This document shows positions 13,197-14,860 of a stretch of DNA of 14,860 bases, in pieces. Each line of letters opens with the position of its first letter. Within the stretch, counting starts at the first letter, position 1. Origin of the DNA: Bacillota bacterium (GTDB taxonomy: Bacteria > Bacillota > Clostridia > Acetivibrionales > DSM-1351); assembly GCA_023392075.1 (NCBI GenBank), contig JAEVZU010000231.1:1-14860 (forward strand). Reading direction: 5' to 3'. A program made the position numbers and the translations under genes. The notes beneath the pieces are model-generated. The model was not told where the DNA came from and ran no database searches. It saw only the letters and a list, made by a program, of their open reading frames with translations.

Positions 13197-14860
13197 ATGA
13201 AGTTGATTACCAAATTTAAAAATTCCGTATTTGCCAAGCTGGTGGGGGCATTTCTCATAGCTATTTTGCCGGTCTGCTTTATTGCCATCAGCCTGTATAA
13301 CTGGCAGATCAAGATACTTGACGAAGCCACCGTGGATGCTTTTGACAACAGCTCCCGGAAATGCCTGGCCTCAATAGAAAAAGAGCTTAAAAAGGTACAG
13401 GATATGGGTCTGAGCAGCATGCATGACGAAGATCTGATCATGCTGGCCACAGCAAGCTCCACAATGAGCAATTACCAGAAGACGCTTTCCATAAACAGGT
13501 ACATGAACAGGCTGGAAATTTTAAAAAACAGCAGTGCATACATTAACGAGGTAAGTACCTATATACCTGAATTATCCCGTGTTGTCGATTCCGACAGAGA
13601 CATTTACTCCGATGCAGCTTCACTTCTGACCTTGTACGATATTTCAAGACAGCAGAATATAGGCCACTTTGTGGTTTCAAATAATCAGCTGTATTACGTT
13701 TTTGTTCCGGCGGGAACACCTAACGGCAGTCTGCCGAAATACTTCATAACGGTGGGCTTATCCAAGGAAGAGATCAAAAAGGAGCTGAGTACCATAAAGG
13801 AAGCAAGGCAGGCCATGATATATGACGAGGCGGGCTCCTATGTATATTATAACCAGGCGGGAACCGGGAACCCAAATGCGGACCTGGCCCAAACAGTGGG
13901 CACCGGCTCGGAACCCGGGGTAGGAAAAGTAATGGTTGAGGGTGAAAGTTCGTGGCTTGTAAACCACAAGTCCGAATTGATGGGAGTAAACCTGGCAGCT
14001 TATGTGCCGGTTCAGGGAATAAATCCACAGATGAAGGATCTGAGAATGTATTTTGTCATATTCAGTGCCATATTGATAATAACTGTTATGGTTCTGAGCT
14101 ATTCCATGTACAAAATCATAAAGACACCGTTGAACCGCCTGGTAAAAGTATTCAAGCAAATTGAAACAGGAAGTCTGGGGGTAAGGCTGAAGCACCGGAG
14201 CAATGATGAATTCGGTTTCCTTTATCACTCTTTCAATTCCATGGCAGAAAAAAACCAGGATCTTATGGAGCAGGTCTACCAGCAGAAAATACTGACGCAG
14301 AGTGCCCAGCTCAAACAGCTTCAGTCACAGATCAATCCACACTTTTTGTACAACAGCTTTTTTGTCATCAGCAACATGGCAAGGTTGGGGGATTTCGACA
14401 GTATAAAGCTTTTCTCGGAATACCTGGCAAAGTATTACAGATTCATAATGCAGAAAAAGGACGGAGACATTCCTTTTTCCCAGGAGGTTGAGCATACAAG
14501 GGTATATGCTGATATACAGAAAATCCGGTTTGGCGACAGGATTCAAATTGAGATGGAAGAGGTCCCTGAACGGGCTTCACACTTGAGAGTTCCCAGGCTG
14601 ATTCTGCAGCCTCTGGTCGAAAATGCCTTTGAGCATGGACTCAGACATGTGGAAAATGACGGTCTTTTAAGAATAACTTTTGCCGAAGAAGCCAATATAT
14701 TGATTGTGACAGTAGAAAACAATGGTCCCATGAACGATGAAACCCTGGAGAATATCAGAGCAAGGCTTATAGATGACGGCGGAGAAATAAGCGGAATGAT
14801 AAATATTCACAAACGGCTGAAAGTAAGATTCGGTCAGGACAGCGGCATTTCCGTTTCGAG
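13197..14860 (+). CDS. Sensor histidine kinase, YesM type (3' end beyond window)
   Basis: The frame is open from ATG 13197 to the window end, giving 554 visible residues. GGAGGA (13184-13189) lies 7 bases before the start. Order of parts: membrane span 11-34, an extracellular sensing domain of about 245 residues, a second span near 285-305, HAMP near 306-358, then the histidine kinase region. The phosphoacceptor is His382 in QINPHFLYNS, the signature of the LytS/YesM class. The ATP-binding N box is LILQPLVENAFEHG with Asn476, followed by VENNGP and INIHKRLKVRFG. Members normally pair with an AraC-type response regulator and often govern sugar transporters. No partner is visible, but it may lie past the window end. 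The VENNGP and SGMINIHKRL motifs differ from the usual VxDNGxG and GIGLxNVxxRL. Confidence 0.9.
   Translation, partial: MKLITKFKNSVFAKLVGAFLIAILPVCFIAISLYNWQIKILDEATVDAFDNSSRKCLASIEKELKKVQDMGLSSMHDEDLIMLATASSTMSNYQKTLSINRYMNRLEILKNSSAYINEVSTYIPELSRVVDSDRDIYSDAASLLTLYDISRQQNIGHFVVSNNQLYYVFVPAGTPNGSLPKYFITVGLSKEEIKKELSTIKEARQAMIYDEAGSYVYYNQAGTGNPNADLAQTVGTGSEPGVGKVMVEGESSWLVNHKSELMGVNLAAYVPVQGINPQMKDLRMYFVIFSAILIITVMVLSYSMYKIIKTPLNRLVKVFKQIETGSLGVRLKHRSNDEFGFLYHSFNSMAEKNQDLMEQVYQQKILTQSAQLKQLQSQINPHFLYNSFFVISNMARLGDFDSIKLFSEYLAKYYRFIMQKKDGDIPFSQEVEHTRVYADIQKIRFGDRIQIEMEEVPERASHLRVPRLILQPLVENAFEHGLRHVENDGLLRITFAEEANILIVTVENNGPMNDETLENIRARLIDDGGEISGMINIHKRLKVRFGQDSGISVS

Noticed and set aside
13758..14228. 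156-codon minus-strand open frame opposite the kinase gene
   Set aside because: It lies within the intact plus-strand histidine kinase frame and shows no recognisable domain.

Overview
The window looks like chromosomal DNA of an anaerobic, moderately AT-rich Firmicute of the class Clostridia. The reasons are strong GGAGG-type ribosome sites, sigma-A-like promoters, hairpin-plus-T terminators and the gene families present (cytidylate-kinase-like protein, PadR, YesM-type histidine kinase, MCP without HAMP, GH4 galactosidase, iron alcohol dehydrogenase). A Ruminiclostridium-like or related genus is a guess from overall feel, not a demonstrated placement.

Layout. (1) 1-623: the end of a cytidylate-kinase-like gene and its terminator. 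(2) 693-5683, plus strand: a five-gene operon. It holds a family-3 amino-acid ABC importer (ATPase, permease, lipoprotein receptor), an iron-dependent alcohol dehydrogenase and a GabT-like class III aminotransferase. Together these suggest uptake of an amino compound, transamination to a semialdehyde and reduction to a hydroxy acid. GABA is the simplest substrate; beta-alanine, 5-aminovalerate and taurine are alternatives. (3) 5865-8146: an AraC regulator divergent from a MelA-type GH4 alpha-galactosidase. A pair of 10-bp direct repeats one 21-bp period apart lies between them. (4) 8347-9843: a membrane-embedded chemoreceptor-like protein with its own promoter and terminator. (5) 10034-11597: a padR - membrane protein - flavodoxin operon. 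It is headed by a sigma-A-like promoter and a perfect inverted repeat with 20-bp arms, a likely PadR operator. (6) 11591-12709, minus strand: an AlkC-type alkylpurine DNA glycosylase with a C-terminal Ig-like extension. Its end overlaps the flavodoxin end by 7 bp. (7) 12710-13196: a structure-rich intergenic region. (8) 13197 to the window end: a YesM-type sensor histidine kinase, cut off by the window.

The least ordinary signal is a repeated structured element with one copy in the gabT/araC intergenic region (5754-5851) and a larger copy in the alkC/kinase intergenic region (12789-12936). The two copies share a leader segment and a hairpin loop (GGTTCAC), while the hairpin stems differ in sequence but stay paired. 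In the large copy, every A-C mismatch of the plus strand becomes a G-U pair when read on the minus strand. This points to a structured RNA or mobile palindromic repeat, read or maintained on the minus strand, placed as a potential leader of alkC. I could not assign it to a known family.
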